Counted from the first letter of the stretch, positions 1 through 9,606 are shown. The stretch is 64,000 nucleotides of DNA from Croceitalea rosinachiae (GCF_031846445.1 NZ_JAVRHR010000003.1:124001-188000); one strand, 5' to 3'. A program made the numbers and translations. Notes: a model not told the origin generated them from the sequence alone.

Positions 1-98
1 TTCTCAAAGATATTTTAAAAAAAATTAAAAATCAGGTAGGGTTTTATTTATGAAAACTGTTTTAGAGTTGTAGTAACAAAAAAATAATCCAAATCGTT

Positions 99-1871
99 AT
101 GAAAAATTTAATCAATAATTTAATGTGCATTGGCCTTTTAATAATGGCCCTTATGTTTACCGCTTGTCAAGAAGAGTTTGAACAAGTGGGTGGCGAAGTA
201 AATGAACAAGAAACTATAACAGCAAGTTCTACAACTGCTGATTTAATAACAAATACCGCATCGAATGATGGATCTTTTGACAATATTGTTGATGGTGCAA
301 GTTGTTTGGCTATTGAATTCCCTTATACTGTGGAAGTTGGTGGAATTCAAATTACCATTGATTCTAGAGAAGACCTTCATTTAATTGAAGAAATTTTTGA
401 CGAGTTCGAAGATGATGAAGATATATTGGATATCCTTTTTCCAATAACCATCACCTTAGGTGACTTTTCTGAACTTGTTATTGAAAGCAAGGAAGCACTT
501 AGAGAACTAGCTGCGCAATGTTTGGAAGGCGGAGACGATGATGATATTGAATGTATTGATTTTGTTTATCCTATAACGCTGTTCACTTTCGATATTAATG
601 AACAAGAAACAGGTTCAGTAACTGTAAACAGTGATAGAGAATTGCATTTGTTCTTTAAAGAACGTGATGATAATGAGCTTATTAGCATTGACTTTCCTGT
701 GACTTTAAAGAAAGCGGATGGTACAGAACTAGTCGTGGATAGCAATGGAGAGCTTGCAAATGCCATTGAAATGGCAAAAGACGCTTGTGATGAAGATGAT
801 GATGATGATTTTAATGATGATGATTTCACTAAAGAAAGATTAGATGCCTATTTGGTGGAATGCCCATGGGAAGTCAGAGAAGTCAAACGCGATGGTCTAA
901 ATCAAACGGATCAGTATCTTGAATATTTAATGACTTTCACAGAGGATGGTGCAGTAACAGTTAAAGACAGGATGGGCAATATTCTGAATGGTGAATGGGC
1001 AACCAGAGTTTCGGACCATGGAATTCTTTTAAACCTTGAGTTTGATGTTTTAGTAGACTTCACTTTAGAGTGGTTGGTTTATGAGATTGGCGAACATACA
1101 ATTAAATTATACAATGACGAAGGTAATAGAATTATCTTAAGACAACATTGCGATGATGATCAAAATGGTAATGAAGATCCAGATACTTTGAGAGAAATCT
1201 TAAAAGAATGTGCATGGATTATTAGAAAAGTAGAATTGCAGAATGAAGAGGTCAGAAGGTTGCTAGGTTTTGAATTCAAATTCTTGCCTGAAGGTGTTGC
1301 TACTTTAAGTGATGGAATCACAACAGGTGAAGGTACTTGGGAAATTGGTTATAATGATGAGCAAGTATTGTCTTTATTGATAGAATTTGGTTCTGAACCA
1401 GCTGTTAACTTCAATTGGCCATTAAGGGATTTAGATGATAATCGTTTAAGGTTCGAGGTTGAAGAAATTGGTTACGAGCTAGTATTACAGCGAGTATGTA
1501 ATGCCAGTGCTGGTGACGGAGATGTCTCTGAGATAAGAAATATTATGTTGGGCGGACAATGGAATGTTGCCATATATGATAATGAAGGAGAAAACGGAAC
1601 AGAAAATTTTGCAGGAATGGACTTTAGCTTCTCTATGTTCAATCAAGTTGAGGTATCTGTGAACGATGACCCTATAACAGCTGGCGTCTGGAGAGTATTA
1701 AGAGGTTACGGAGATAACCTTCAGCTTTACCTAAACCTTGGTGATGATGATACTTTTGGAGAATTAACAGAAGCATGGTATATCACTGAAGTGTCTGCAG
1801 ATCGTATTGAATTGGTTTACGAAGATGAAAATGTCAACTTTAAGAAGCTGGTCTTCGAGAAAAAAATGTAA
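99..1871 (+). CDS. Acidic modular lipoprotein with internal repeats
   Basis: Predicted lipoprotein of 590 residues, not recognised as a named family. The N-terminus is a signal peptide ending in a lipobox (FTAC, Cys about 23). Two kinds of internal repeat are visible. Residues about 65-250 hold four segments of the form I-x-F-P-(I/V/Y)-T-(I/L/V) followed about 12 residues later by a (T/V)-(I/V)-x-S-(R/K/D/N)-x-E-L element. Residues about 255-590 hold three lipocalin-like units, each beginning with a W (CPWEVREV, CAWIIRKV, GQWNVAIY) and running into beta strands with G-x-W. Asp-rich linkers (DDDD) separate them. It is probably a surface protein at the outer membrane. No enzyme motif is seen. 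A strong terminator follows, so it is likely monocistronic. Confidence 0.75.
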   Translation: MKNLINNLMCIGLLIMALMFTACQEEFEQVGGEVNEQETITASSTTADLITNTASNDGSFDNIVDGASCLAIEFPYTVEVGGIQITIDSREDLHLIEEIFDEFEDDEDILDILFPITITLGDFSELVIESKEALRELAAQCLEGGDDDDIECIDFVYPITLFTFDINEQETGSVTVNSDRELHLFFKERDDNELISIDFPVTLKKADGTELVVDSNGELANAIEMAKDACDEDDDDDFNDDDFTKERLDAYLVECPWEVREVKRDGLNQTDQYLEYLMTFTEDGAVTVKDRMGNILNGEWATRVSDHGILLNLEFDVLVDFTLEWLVYEIGEHTIKLYNDEGNRIILRQHCDDDQNGNEDPDTLREILKECAWIIRKVELQNEEVRRLLGFEFKFLPEGVATLSDGITTGEGTWEIGYNDEQVLSLLIEFGSEPAVNFNWPLRDLDDNRLRFEVEEIGYELVLQRVCNASAGDGDVSEIRNIMLGGQWNVAIYDNEGENGTENFAGMDFSFSMFNQVEVSVNDDPITAGVWRVLRGYGDNLQLYLNLGDDDTFGELTEAWYITEVSADRIELVYEDENVNFKKLVFEKKM

Positions 1872-1896
1872 TCTTTTTTGCCCCACATCAACTCTG

Positions 1897-1928
1897 AAAA
1901 GGACAGCTTTCCCCAAAGCTGTCCTTTT
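1897..1928. terminator. Rho-independent terminator, bidirectional
   Basis: Perfect hairpin: 14-nt arms (AAAAGGACAGCTTT and its complement) around a CCCC loop, flanked by A and T runs. It lies 26 bp after the lipoprotein stop and isolates that gene from ffh. Confidence 0.85.
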
Positions 1929-2038
1929 CTCTTTTAGTCTAGTATGTAAATTTTCTTCTTTAGATTTATAGTTCTACGCAATACCACAATCCATAGGTAT
2001 TTCTTAAATTTGTCTTTCTTCAAAAATGATGAAAGCCC

Positions 2039-3367
2039 ATGTTTGATAATTTAAGTGAAAAGTTAGATAAGGCCCTACATGTACTCAAAGGACATGGTCA
2101 AATCACCGAAATAAATGTAGCAGAAACCCTAAAAGAAGTTAGACGCGCATTGCTTGATGCCGATGTCAATTTTAAGATTGCAAAAGAGTTCACTAATAGG
2201 GTTAAAGAAAAAGCCCTCGGTGAAAATGTACTGACCAACTTACAACCCGGGCAATTGATGGTTAAGATTGTCAAGGATGAACTTACGCAATTAATGGGTG
2301 GTGATGTCGAAGAGTTAAACTTAAAGGGCAGTCCATCAGTTATATTAATGTCAGGTTTACAAGGTTCTGGTAAGACTACTTTTTCTGGTAAACTGGCTAA
2401 TTATTTAAAGAATAAGAAGACCAAAAAACCATTGCTAGTAGCCTGTGATGTTTATCGTCCTGCTGCAATTGATCAGTTGCATGTAGTTGGGGAACAAATC
2501 GGGGTTGAGGTTTATTCTGATAGAGAGAATAAAAACCCAGTTTCAATTGCTGTGGCAGGTATTAAGCATGCAAAATCAATAGGTTCGAATGTGGTGATTA
2601 TCGATACAGCCGGTCGTTTGGCGGTAGACGAAGTAATGATGGATGAAATCGCCAATATTCATAGAGCTATTAAACCACAAGAAACTTTGTTCGTAGTTGA
2701 TTCTATGACAGGGCAAGATGCGGTAAATACGGCAAAAACGTTTAATGATATTTTAAATTTTGATGGTGTCATTTTGACCAAACTTGATGGTGATACCAGA
2801 GGCGGTGCTGCCATATCAATTAAATCGGTAGTTGATAAACCCATTAAGTTTATTGGTACTGGAGAAAAGATGGAAGCTATCGATGTTTTCTATCCATCAA
2901 GGATGGCAGATCGTATTTTGGGCATGGGAGATGTGGTTTCACTTGTTGAACGTGCACAAGAACAATTTGATGAAGAGCAAGCTCGAAAGATTCAGAAGAA
3001 AATTGCCAAAAACCGTTTTGGTTTTGATGACTTTTTAAGTCAGATTCAGCAAATCAAAAAAATGGGGAACATGAAAGACCTAATGGGCATGATTCCTGGC
3101 GCAGGCAAAGCCTTAAAAGGACTTGATATTGATGATGATGCCTTTAAGCATATAGAAGCTATTATCCATTCTATGACTCCTGATGAGCGATCAAATCCGA
3201 ATAAGTTAAATACAAGTCGAAAGAAAAGAATTGCATCTGGTAGTGGCCGTACTGTTCAAGATGTAAATCAGTTATTAAAGCAATTTGATCAAATGAGCAA
3301 GATGATGAAAATGATGCAAGGCGGTGGAGGCAAGAAGATGATGCAAATGATGCAAAATATGAAGTGA
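2039..3367 (+). CDS. ffh: Signal recognition particle protein Ffh (SRP54)
   Basis: SRP GTPase that binds 4.5S RNA and signal sequences of nascent inner-membrane proteins and docks with FtsY. At 442 residues it is the normal bacterial length. Visible parts are the N domain (1-95), the G domain with P-loop GLQGSGKTT (about 104-112), DTAGRLAVDE, the TKLDGDTRGG motif, and a methionine-rich M domain from about 300 ending in a run of Met, Gly and Lys (MMKMMQ, KKMMQMMQNMK). The upstream region contains a TAAATTTG box at 2005-2012 that fits the Bacteroidetes -7 consensus. folD follows 48 bp later on the same strand. Confidence 0.98.
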   Translation: MFDNLSEKLDKALHVLKGHGQITEINVAETLKEVRRALLDADVNFKIAKEFTNRVKEKALGENVLTNLQPGQLMVKIVKDELTQLMGGDVEELNLKGSPSVILMSGLQGSGKTTFSGKLANYLKNKKTKKPLLVACDVYRPAAIDQLHVVGEQIGVEVYSDRENKNPVSIAVAGIKHAKSIGSNVVIIDTAGRLAVDEVMMDEIANIHRAIKPQETLFVVDSMTGQDAVNTAKTFNDILNFDGVILTKLDGDTRGGAAISIKSVVDKPIKFIGTGEKMEAIDVFYPSRMADRILGMGDVVSLVERAQEQFDEEQARKIQKKIAKNRFGFDDFLSQIQQIKKMGNMKDLMGMIPGAGKALKGLDIDDDAFKHIEAIIHSMTPDERSNPNKLNTSRKKRIASGSGRTVQDVNQLLKQFDQMSKMMKMMQGGGGKKMMQMMQNMK

Positions 3368-3415
3368 TTATAACAAGTAATCTGATTTAACAATTATAAA
3401 ATAGTCACAACCAAC

Positions 3416-4306
3416 ATGGAAATTTTAGACGGAAAGAAAATATCCAATGATATTAAAGATGAAATCACTGTAGTGGTTTCAAAGATGAAGGAACATGGAG
3501 AAAAAGTTCCTCATTTAGCGGCAGTCTTGGTAGGTACTGATGGGGCCAGTCTTACCTATGTTGGTAGTAAGGTGCGTTCTTGTAAAAAAATCGGATTCGA
3601 ATCTACTTTAATACACCTTTCTGAAGAAACAACTGAAGAAGAACTGTTGAAACAAGTAGATGCATTAAATACAAATCCAGATATAGATGGCTATATCGTA
3701 CAACTTCCATTGCCAAAGCATATTGATGAGCAGAAAGTGTTAATGGCAGTTGACCCCGATAAAGATGTTGATGGGTTTCATCCTACCAATTTTGGAAAAA
3801 TGGCTTTGGATATGGAGTCGTTTATACCCGCTACACCTTTTGGAATCATGGAGTTGTTGCGAAGATATGATGTAGAAACCGAGGGTATGCACACGGTTGT
3901 TATAGGGCGTAGTCATATTGTTGGTCGCCCTATAAGTATTTTAATGAGTCAAAAGGGCAAGGCAGCAAATTCTACCGTAACCATAACACATAGTCGAACA
4001 AAAGACTTGGCCTCAATTACCAGAAATGCCGATATTATTGTATCTGCTCTTGGCGTTCCTGATTTTTTAAAAGCAGATATGGTGAAAGATGGTGTAGTAA
4101 TTATAGATGTTGGTATCACTAGAGTACCAGATGAATCAAGGGAAAAGGGATATTATATCACCGGCGATGTTGATTTTAAGGATGTGAGTAAGAAGGCTTC
4201 GCACATAACTCCTGTACCAGGTGGGGTAGGACCAATGACCATTGCCATGCTATTGAAAAATACATTGATTGCTAGAGCGCGTCACACTGCTAGAAACAGT
4301 TCTTAA
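3416..4306 (+). CDS. folD: Bifunctional methylenetetrahydrofolate dehydrogenase/cyclohydrolase FolD
   Basis: Cytosolic enzyme that interconverts 5,10-methylene-, 5,10-methenyl- and 10-formyl-tetrahydrofolate with NADP+. Its 296 residues match the family. Diagnostic motifs are YVGSK with the catalytic Lys (about 55), the substrate loop QLPLPKH (about 100), the nucleotide-binding GRSHIVGRPIS (about 165) and the C-terminal PVPGGVGPMT. It follows ffh in the same direction and may be co-transcribed. Its last four bases overlap the end of a small convergent lipoprotein gene. Confidence 0.98.
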   Translation: MEILDGKKISNDIKDEITVVVSKMKEHGEKVPHLAAVLVGTDGASLTYVGSKVRSCKKIGFESTLIHLSEETTEEELLKQVDALNTNPDIDGYIVQLPLPKHIDEQKVLMAVDPDKDVDGFHPTNFGKMALDMESFIPATPFGIMELLRRYDVETEGMHTVVIGRSHIVGRPISILMSQKGKAANSTVTITHSRTKDLASITRNADIIVSALGVPDFLKADMVKDGVVIIDVGITRVPDESREKGYYITGDVDFKDVSKKASHITPVPGGVGPMTIAMLLKNTLIARARHTARNSS

Positions 4307-4431
4307 TTTTCCACCTGAGTTTCTTCGTCTGGAGTTAAAATCTCAACATCTTGCTCGCCTTCATCATTCGTACAACCTATTAGGATAATGGAAATGAATA
4401 GCGTAGTAATTATCAGGTATTTCCTTTTCAT
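4303..4431 (-). CDS. 42-residue lipoprotein
   Basis: Small convergent reading frame that starts at 4431 and stops inside the folD terminus. The protein begins MKRKY, has a hydrophobic stretch and then a lipobox ILIGC (Cys20). The remaining 22 residues are highly acidic (rich in Glu and Asp). The architecture of positive N-terminus, hydrophobic core, lipobox and acidic tail argues that it is a real small lipoprotein. Function is unknown. It is divergent from the esterase at 4567 and probably shares the 135-bp promoter region. Confidence 0.6.
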   Translation of the reverse strand: MKRKYLIITTLFISIILIGCTNDEGEQDVEILTPDEETQVEN

Positions 4432-4566
4432 CTGTTTTTGTTTTAATAGCAGTGCCTACTATTTATTAATATATAAAACGTTATTAATTAAGCTATTAGT
4501 ATGGGATGAGCTCTTTTTGGAATGAAATTTAAAATCGCTATCTTTTGATACTAAATCCAACCAATT

Positions 4567-6297
4567 ATGAAAAGATTTTTACTTGTTCCGTTTATGACCA
4601 TATTTCTATTCTTGTCATGTACTTCTAAAAAAAATCATGAAAATAGTATTAAGGTGTCTTTTTCAGAAATTACTAGCGACTCTACTTTGGACGGTCGATT
4701 GCTCTTAATGCTTTCTACAAATAATGAAAAAGAGCCACGTTTTCAAATCAATTCAGGATTGGACACACAACTAATTTTTGGAATGGATGTAGAGGGAATG
4801 AAACCGGGTGATGAATTTGTCTTTGACAATTCGGTATTTGGATTTCCTTATACAAGCATGGCAGATGTTCCCCAAGGAGAATATTACGTACAGGCATTAC
4901 TGCACACTTATGAAACGTTTGACCTCGCAACCGGTCATACAGTAAAACTACCTATGGATAATGGTGAAGGACAACAATGGAATCGTTCCCCAGGAAATCT
5001 TTATAGCGAACCCTTTAAAATCACTATAGGTGCTAATGGAGTTCAAAATCTTAGTGTTTCAATGGATAAGGTGATACCGCCGATTGAAGAGCCAGAGGAT
5101 ACAGAGTGGATAAAACACATTAAGATTAAATCGGAAAAACTGTCTAAATTTTGGGGACGCGATATGTATTTAGGGGCTCATATATTACTTCCTAAAGGTT
5201 TTGAGAATCATCCTAAAGCTAAATATCCCTTAATGGTTTTTCAAGGCCATTTCCCATCAGATTTTGGAGGATTCAGAACAACTCCACCAAATCCAGATAC
5301 AAAACCAGAATATTCTGCCCGTTTTGATGTGGAGGGGTACAATATTATTCAGCAACAAGAGGCCTATGACTTTTATAAGCGTTGGAACGAACCTGACTTT
5401 CCAAGGTTTTTAATTATTGAAATTCAGCATCCGACACCTTATTATGATGATTCGTATGCTGTGAATTCAGCCAGTCAGGGCCCTTATGGAGACGCGATAA
5501 CTTACGAATTGATTCCCCATATTGAAAAAGAATTTAGAGGAATAGGCGAGGGATGGTCTCGTTTTTTATATGGAGGTTCTACGGGTGGTTGGGAGGCTTT
5601 GGCCGTTCAAGTAAAATACCCCAAAGAATACAATGGTTGTTTTGCTGCCTGTCCCGACCCTATAGATTTTAGGGCATATTGCTTAACAAACATTTACGAA
5701 GATGAAAATGCTTATTTCTATAAAAGTGAGAACAAGAAATTAGAAGTACCAGCGCGACGTGATTATCTGGGCAATATTTCGTCAACCTTAAAAGAGGAAA
5801 ACCATTTAGAATTGGTTTTAGGCACAAAATCTAGGTCTGGACAACAATGGGATATTTGGGAAGCTACTTATTCCCCACAAAATGATGAGGGTTACCCAGA
5901 AAGGATTTGGGATAAGGTGACAGGTGATATTAATCCTGAAGTGGCAAATTATTGGAAAGAAAACTATGATTTACGCCATATTTTGGAACGTGATTGGGAT
6001 AAATTAGGTGAAAACCTAAAAGGTAAAATCAATATTTATTGCGGCGATATGGATAATTACTATTTGAACAATGCTGTTTATTTGATGGAAGACTTTTTGG
6101 AACGGACCACAAATCCCTATTATGGTGGAGAAGTATTATATGGTGATCGTGCCGAACATTGCTGGAACGGAGATCCAGAACTGCCCAACCATATCACTAG
6201 AATGCGCTACAATAGCATGTACGTGCCAAAAATTATGAAACGCATTGCGGAGAGTGCCCCAAAAGATGCGGATTTAAAAAGCTGGAGGTATCAATAA
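4567..6297 (+). CDS. Lipoprotein esterase-like alpha/beta hydrolase
   Basis: Exported serine hydrolase, 576 residues. The signal peptide ends in the lipobox FLSC (Cys about 18). Residues 25-170 look like a beta-rich N-terminal domain. From about 185 there is an enterochelin-esterase/feruloyl-esterase-like alpha/beta fold with the nucleophile elbow YGGSTGGWEAL (Ser338). The likely catalytic His531 is in the AEHCW segment and an acid may lie in CGDMDNYY. The real substrate cannot be read from sequence. The next gene, a DUF2306 membrane protein, starts 4 bp after the stop, so the two are likely one transcript. Confidence 0.8.
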   Translation: MKRFLLVPFMTIFLFLSCTSKKNHENSIKVSFSEITSDSTLDGRLLLMLSTNNEKEPRFQINSGLDTQLIFGMDVEGMKPGDEFVFDNSVFGFPYTSMADVPQGEYYVQALLHTYETFDLATGHTVKLPMDNGEGQQWNRSPGNLYSEPFKITIGANGVQNLSVSMDKVIPPIEEPEDTEWIKHIKIKSEKLSKFWGRDMYLGAHILLPKGFENHPKAKYPLMVFQGHFPSDFGGFRTTPPNPDTKPEYSARFDVEGYNIIQQQEAYDFYKRWNEPDFPRFLIIEIQHPTPYYDDSYAVNSASQGPYGDAITYELIPHIEKEFRGIGEGWSRFLYGGSTGGWEALAVQVKYPKEYNGCFAACPDPIDFRAYCLTNIYEDENAYFYKSENKKLEVPARRDYLGNISSTLKEENHLELVLGTKSRSGQQWDIWEATYSPQNDEGYPERIWDKVTGDINPEVANYWKENYDLRHILERDWDKLGENLKGKINIYCGDMDNYYLNNAVYLMEDFLERTTNPYYGGEVLYGDRAEHCWNGDPELPNHITRMRYNSMYVPKIMKRIAESAPKDADLKSWRYQ

Positions 6298-6301
6298 AAA
6301 T

Positions 6302-6934
6302 ATGGAGAACACCTCAAATAAGGTTGCTTGGTTTGTATTTGCCTTTATGGCCATTGGGGTGAGCTTATACCCTTTAGGCTACATTTATCAGGCTTTTCAA
6401 GAAGGAGAGTTCGCCTTGCGGCAATCTAAAAGTGCTGAGCTTTTAGCAAATTCTATTTGGAATATCGGGTTTTATGGACATGTATCTTTTGGAGGTCTAG
6501 CCCTGCTAACGGGCTGGTCACAGTTTAGCAAAAAATTAAGGGTCAAACGTTTGCAGCTTCACAGAAATCTTGGAAAAATTTATAGTGTTTCTGTATTAAT
6601 AAGCGGTATTTGTGGGGTTTATATCGCCTTTTATGCAACTGGCGGATATATTACTATGCTTGGTTTTCTAGGCTTGGGCTTGGTTTGGCTTTATACGACT
6701 GGCAAGGCCTATTTTGCTATTCGAAAAGGGGATGTTTCTTTGCACCAGGGTATGATGATCTATAGCTACGCTGCCTGTTTTGCAGCAGTTACGTTACGAA
6801 TATGGTTGCCCTTATTAACTTTGGCGTTTGGAGCTTTTTTGCCCGCTTACAAGATAGTGGCTTGGCTATGTTGGGTGCCTAACATGATTTTCGCTTACTT
6901 CTGGGTGAGGCGTAAGGGTATTGTTTTAGGATGA
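6302..6934 (+). CDS. DUF2306-like integral membrane protein
   Basis: 210-residue polytopic membrane protein with about six hydrophobic helices. The LHRNLGKIY loop after the second helix (about 80-90), and further helices with HQGMM, resemble the DUF2306 family. Function is unknown; related proteins are sometimes compared with haem-containing membrane proteins because of conserved His residues. It sits 4 bp after the esterase stop and ends exactly where the convergent VOC gene ends. Confidence 0.75.
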   Translation: MENTSNKVAWFVFAFMAIGVSLYPLGYIYQAFQEGEFALRQSKSAELLANSIWNIGFYGHVSFGGLALLTGWSQFSKKLRVKRLQLHRNLGKIYSVSVLISGICGVYIAFYATGGYITMLGFLGLGLVWLYTTGKAYFAIRKGDVSLHQGMMIYSYAACFAAVTLRIWLPLLTLAFGAFLPAYKIVAWLCWVPNMIFAYFWVRRKGIVLG

Positions 6935-7360
6935 CTATTTAGCAAACAACTGTCCCATATCTTTGAAGGCTTTGAATTCTAAGGCGTTACCCGCAGGGTC
7001 TAAAAAAAACATGGTAGCTTGTTCACCAACTTCACCCTTAAAACGTACATAAGGTTCAATGATGAATTCAACGCCTTTAGCTTGTAAGTCTTTTGAGAAA
7101 GATTCAAAGGTTTCCCAAGGTAAAACTACTCCATAGTGTGGCACGGGCACGTTTTTGCCATCAACAGCATTCGCATGTAGTTGTTCACCACTTTTAGGTT
7201 TATAGTGTATGACCACTTGATGACCAAATAAGTTAAAATCTACCCAATGGTTGCTACTACGGCCTTCTTCACAACCCAATACCTCACGGTAAAATGTACG
7301 GCATTCAGCGAGGTTATAAACAGGAATAGCGATGTGAAAGGGGGTGACAATTGAATTCAT
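6935..7360 (-). CDS. VOC-family (glyoxalase/bleomycin-resistance fold) protein
   Basis: 141-residue small cytosolic protein with the paired beta-alpha-beta-beta-beta repeats of the vicinal oxygen chelate fold: FHIAIPVYNLAECRTFYREV at the N-terminus and the closing FFLDPAGNALEFK motif. Candidate metal ligands are the N-terminal His, a central His (VPHYGVVL) and the C-terminal Glu (LEFK). Members include dioxygenases and lyases, so the reaction cannot be assigned. It is transcribed on the minus strand after the hydrolase at 7421-8257, with a 60-bp gap. Confidence 0.9.
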   Translation of the reverse strand: MNSIVTPFHIAIPVYNLAECRTFYREVLGCEEGRSSNHWVDFNLFGHQVVIHYKPKSGEQLHANAVDGKNVPVPHYGVVLPWETFESFSKDLQAKGVEFIIEPYVRFKGEVGEQATMFFLDPAGNALEFKAFKDMGQLFAK

Positions 7361-7420
7361 AAGAACTGAATTAAGTAAAAAGTTGGTTAAAAATAAGAAT
7401 TGTACCCTTCTTTACAATTC

Positions 7421-8257
7421 CTATGTTAAAAATTCTATGATTTGATCATTGACCGATTCTTGGTGCATTGAATGCCCAAGGCCTTTGGTAGCTATTAGTT
7501 CACTCCCTTTCCAATGTTCATGTACATTTTTAGAGGCTGTAAAGGGTACTTGAAGGTCCTCTTCATCATGAAAAAGCAGTCCTTTTTTGGTATTATGAGC
7601 TACAAAACGAGCACTTGAGAATTCATGAAAATGAAAATTAAGCCATTCTTTTAAACGTTTGTCCATAGCCATACGCACCTTACTATTAAATTTTAAAAGA
7701 CCTTGGTATTGGTCCATAAATTGAGAGAATTCGCATGGGGAGCCGATGGTGACAATTTTTTCTACCGACGATTTTGGGTTTTTAAAATGGTCGTACAAAA
7801 TAGTCATACCGCCCACCGAATGGGCAACTACATATTTTGGTTGGTACTTATCTAACATATGCCGAGAAGAAATGGAATATAAAGGAACATGCAAGCGCTT
7901 TCCGGTCGAATACCCATGGGCAGGGGCATCAAACGCAATAATATTGAAATTATATTCTATGAGTTTTTTAATGAGATTTCGCCACCTATAGGTATTGCTT
8001 TCCCAGCCATGCATTAAAAGTACCGTATCACCATTGCCTTTCCATCGGTATGATTGCACTAAATGCTCATTCACCTTTTCCACTTCGTTTTTGGCAGCGT
8101 CCAAAAAGTCTTTTTGAATTGGTAGTACTTTACCTTTTCTTATCGTACAGAAAATATCAAATGCTTTTATGGCAGTACCCCGTGGATCAAAAAAGACACG
8201 AAAATTAAAAAGTTTACCGTATGCCAGTGGAATGATTTTGGTCAGTATTTTTTTCAT
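7421..8257 (-). CDS. Alpha/beta hydrolase
   Basis: 278-residue hydrolase with the oxyanion segment LLMHGWESN (about 80), the nucleophile elbow VAHSVGG (Ser about 146) and a C-terminal catalytic His in GLGHSMHQE. The substrate is not predictable. It is divergent from an HxlR-type regulator, which suggests the regulator controls it. The VOC gene lies downstream on the same strand. Confidence 0.9.
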   Translation of the reverse strand: MKKILTKIIPLAYGKLFNFRVFFDPRGTAIKAFDIFCTIRKGKVLPIQKDFLDAAKNEVEKVNEHLVQSYRWKGNGDTVLLMHGWESNTYRWRNLIKKLIEYNFNIIAFDAPAHGYSTGKRLHVPLYSISSRHMLDKYQPKYVVAHSVGGMTILYDHFKNPKSSVEKIVTIGSPCEFSQFMDQYQGLLKFNSKVRMAMDKRLKEWLNFHFHEFSSARFVAHNTKKGLLFHDEEDLQVPFTASKNVHEHWKGSELIATKGLGHSMHQESVNDQIIEFLT

Positions 8258-8354
8258 ATGGTTACTTTTTGTAACTTACTCTTTATTGGAAACTAAAAAT
8301 ACATATTCCTTTTCTAAGAAAAAAGAGGTGGCTAAGGAAAAACTTGGTATTGAT

Positions 8355-8786
8355 ATGGAAACTAATACTGATAATCAGAAGGTTAGGATGACAAAAAAAT
8401 TAGAAAAAATGTTTGGTCATATTGATTACAAACACCCACCAGAGCTTTGTCCTGTTCGTGACGTGATGTCAGTTGCATCGGATCAGTGGAGTGTTTTAAT
8501 CATTCTTTGGCTCGGTTATTTCCCTGTTCTGCGGTTTAATAAATTAAAAAAATTTGTGTACGGCATCTCAAACAAAGTGCTGAGCCAGCGATTGAAGGTT
8601 TTGGAGGCAGATGGCTATATTTCAAGAAAGGCATATGCTGAGGTTCCCATACGGGTAGAATATAGCTTAACAGAGTTTGGCCAAAACTATGTAGAAAAAT
8701 TACTGGAACTGACGGAATGGATGCACCTTAATAGTCCTAAGGTAATCGCGAACAGGAGTAAGTATGGGAGTTTTGGCGATTTGTAG
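8355..8786 (+). CDS. HxlR-family winged-helix transcriptional regulator
   Basis: DNA-binding regulator of about 143 residues. Family signatures are CPVRDVMSVASDQWSVLIIL, the recognition helix in ISNKVLSQRLKVLEADGYISR, and the wing followed by YSLTEFG. The open frame runs upstream to 8169 but that part overlaps the divergent hydrolase and contains no family sequence, so a start at 8355 (METNTD) or 8388 (MTKKLE) is preferred. HxlR proteins often respond to reactive aldehydes or quinones. It probably regulates the divergent hydrolase/VOC pair. Confidence 0.9.
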   Translation: METNTDNQKVRMTKKLEKMFGHIDYKHPPELCPVRDVMSVASDQWSVLIILWLGYFPVLRFNKLKKFVYGISNKVLSQRLKVLEADGYISRKAYAEVPIRVEYSLTEFGQNYVEKLLELTEWMHLNSPKVIANRSKYGSFGDL

Positions 8787-8787
8787 C

Positions 8788-8957
8788 CTACTGTTTGATT
8801 GAATTCCAAATGTCAGGGGACATTTTCCAAGTATCATTTCCTTTTTCCCAGATAACGACATATTTACCTTTCCATTCACTTATTGCTTACATTCTCCTAT
8901 CCATTTGTAACTATTCTCATTGATATCGTAAAAAGTGCGTCTAGAAAACCGGTATAA
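8788..8957 (-). pseudogene. Remnants of a DUF4440/DUF1579-type gene
   Basis: Two overlapping reading-frame fragments on the minus strand. One (8788-8886) translates as a typical DUF4440/SnoaL-like C-terminus (GKYVVIWEKG, TWKMSPDIWNS) and ends at a proper stop. The other (8880-8957) contains RRTFYDINENSYKW, which resembles the DUF1579 family. Neither has a start. A short stop-free match in the expected C-terminal position looks like a decayed gene, but this rests on recalled family motifs. Confidence 0.4.
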
Positions 8958-9027
8958 AAAAAGGTACTACTTATAAGTTAATTAACTAAAGTCAATGATG
9001 ACTTTTTTCAATTCTTAGTAGCTACAA

Positions 9028-9576
9028 TCAATCCCAACCAAGCATTAAATACTTAATCTTGGCCCCATTTGGAATTTGCACCGCTTCAATATTAGAGGTA
9101 GTATACCTAAGATTAGTAGGTAGCTCCGCTTTGTCAATCGTAAAGTAGAGGTTGCTGTTTTTTGGAAAGATAACAACGCTATTCAAAGTGGTTACAATCT
9201 TTTTAATGGTATAACTACTTTGAATGTCCTTAAAAGTACTTAGTAGTCCAATGCCATTTTCAGCCTTGTACCTTGGGTCAAGAATCTGAACATTTTCAAT
9301 GGTGGGGATACTATCGGTACTCGGTGTTAAAAGCAATAGTGGTAAACCTCCTTTTTCAAAGATTTGGATTTTTTTAGAGGAAGAGCCAATTTTTGATTTT
9401 AAAGTATCTCTAACAATGGAATCTTGAAGAAAAACCGAACTTATTGCTTCTACCTCTGAAGTTGAAGTCAACCGACCAATCGAATTTTCCGAAATTAAGA
9501 AGGTGATGTCCTTTTCGGTACACCCAATTACCAAGAGTAATAGGTAAAGTATAATACTAATACGTACTTTATTCAT
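9028..9576 (-). CDS. Hypothetical lipoprotein
   Basis: 182-residue exported protein with a signal peptide and lipobox LVIGC (Cys about 19). The mature part is beta-rich with no recognised domain. It lies 30 bp downstream of the HerA-like ATPase on the same strand and could be co-transcribed. It contains no catalytic motif that I can identify. Confidence 0.7.
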   Translation of the reverse strand: MNKVRISIILYLLLLVIGCTEKDITFLISENSIGRLTSTSEVEAISSVFLQDSIVRDTLKSKIGSSSKKIQIFEKGGLPLLLLTPSTDSIPTIENVQILDPRYKAENGIGLLSTFKDIQSSYTIKKIVTTLNSVVIFPKNSNLYFTIDKAELPTNLRYTTSNIEAVQIPNGAKIKYLMLGWD

Positions 9577-9606
9577 ACTGTTTTTTTAGGGAGAATACTA
9601 AATTAG

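Noticed and set aside
8169..8354. Longer N-terminus for the HxlR regulator
   Set aside because: The extension overlaps the divergent hydrolase start, is hydrophobic and has no family similarity.
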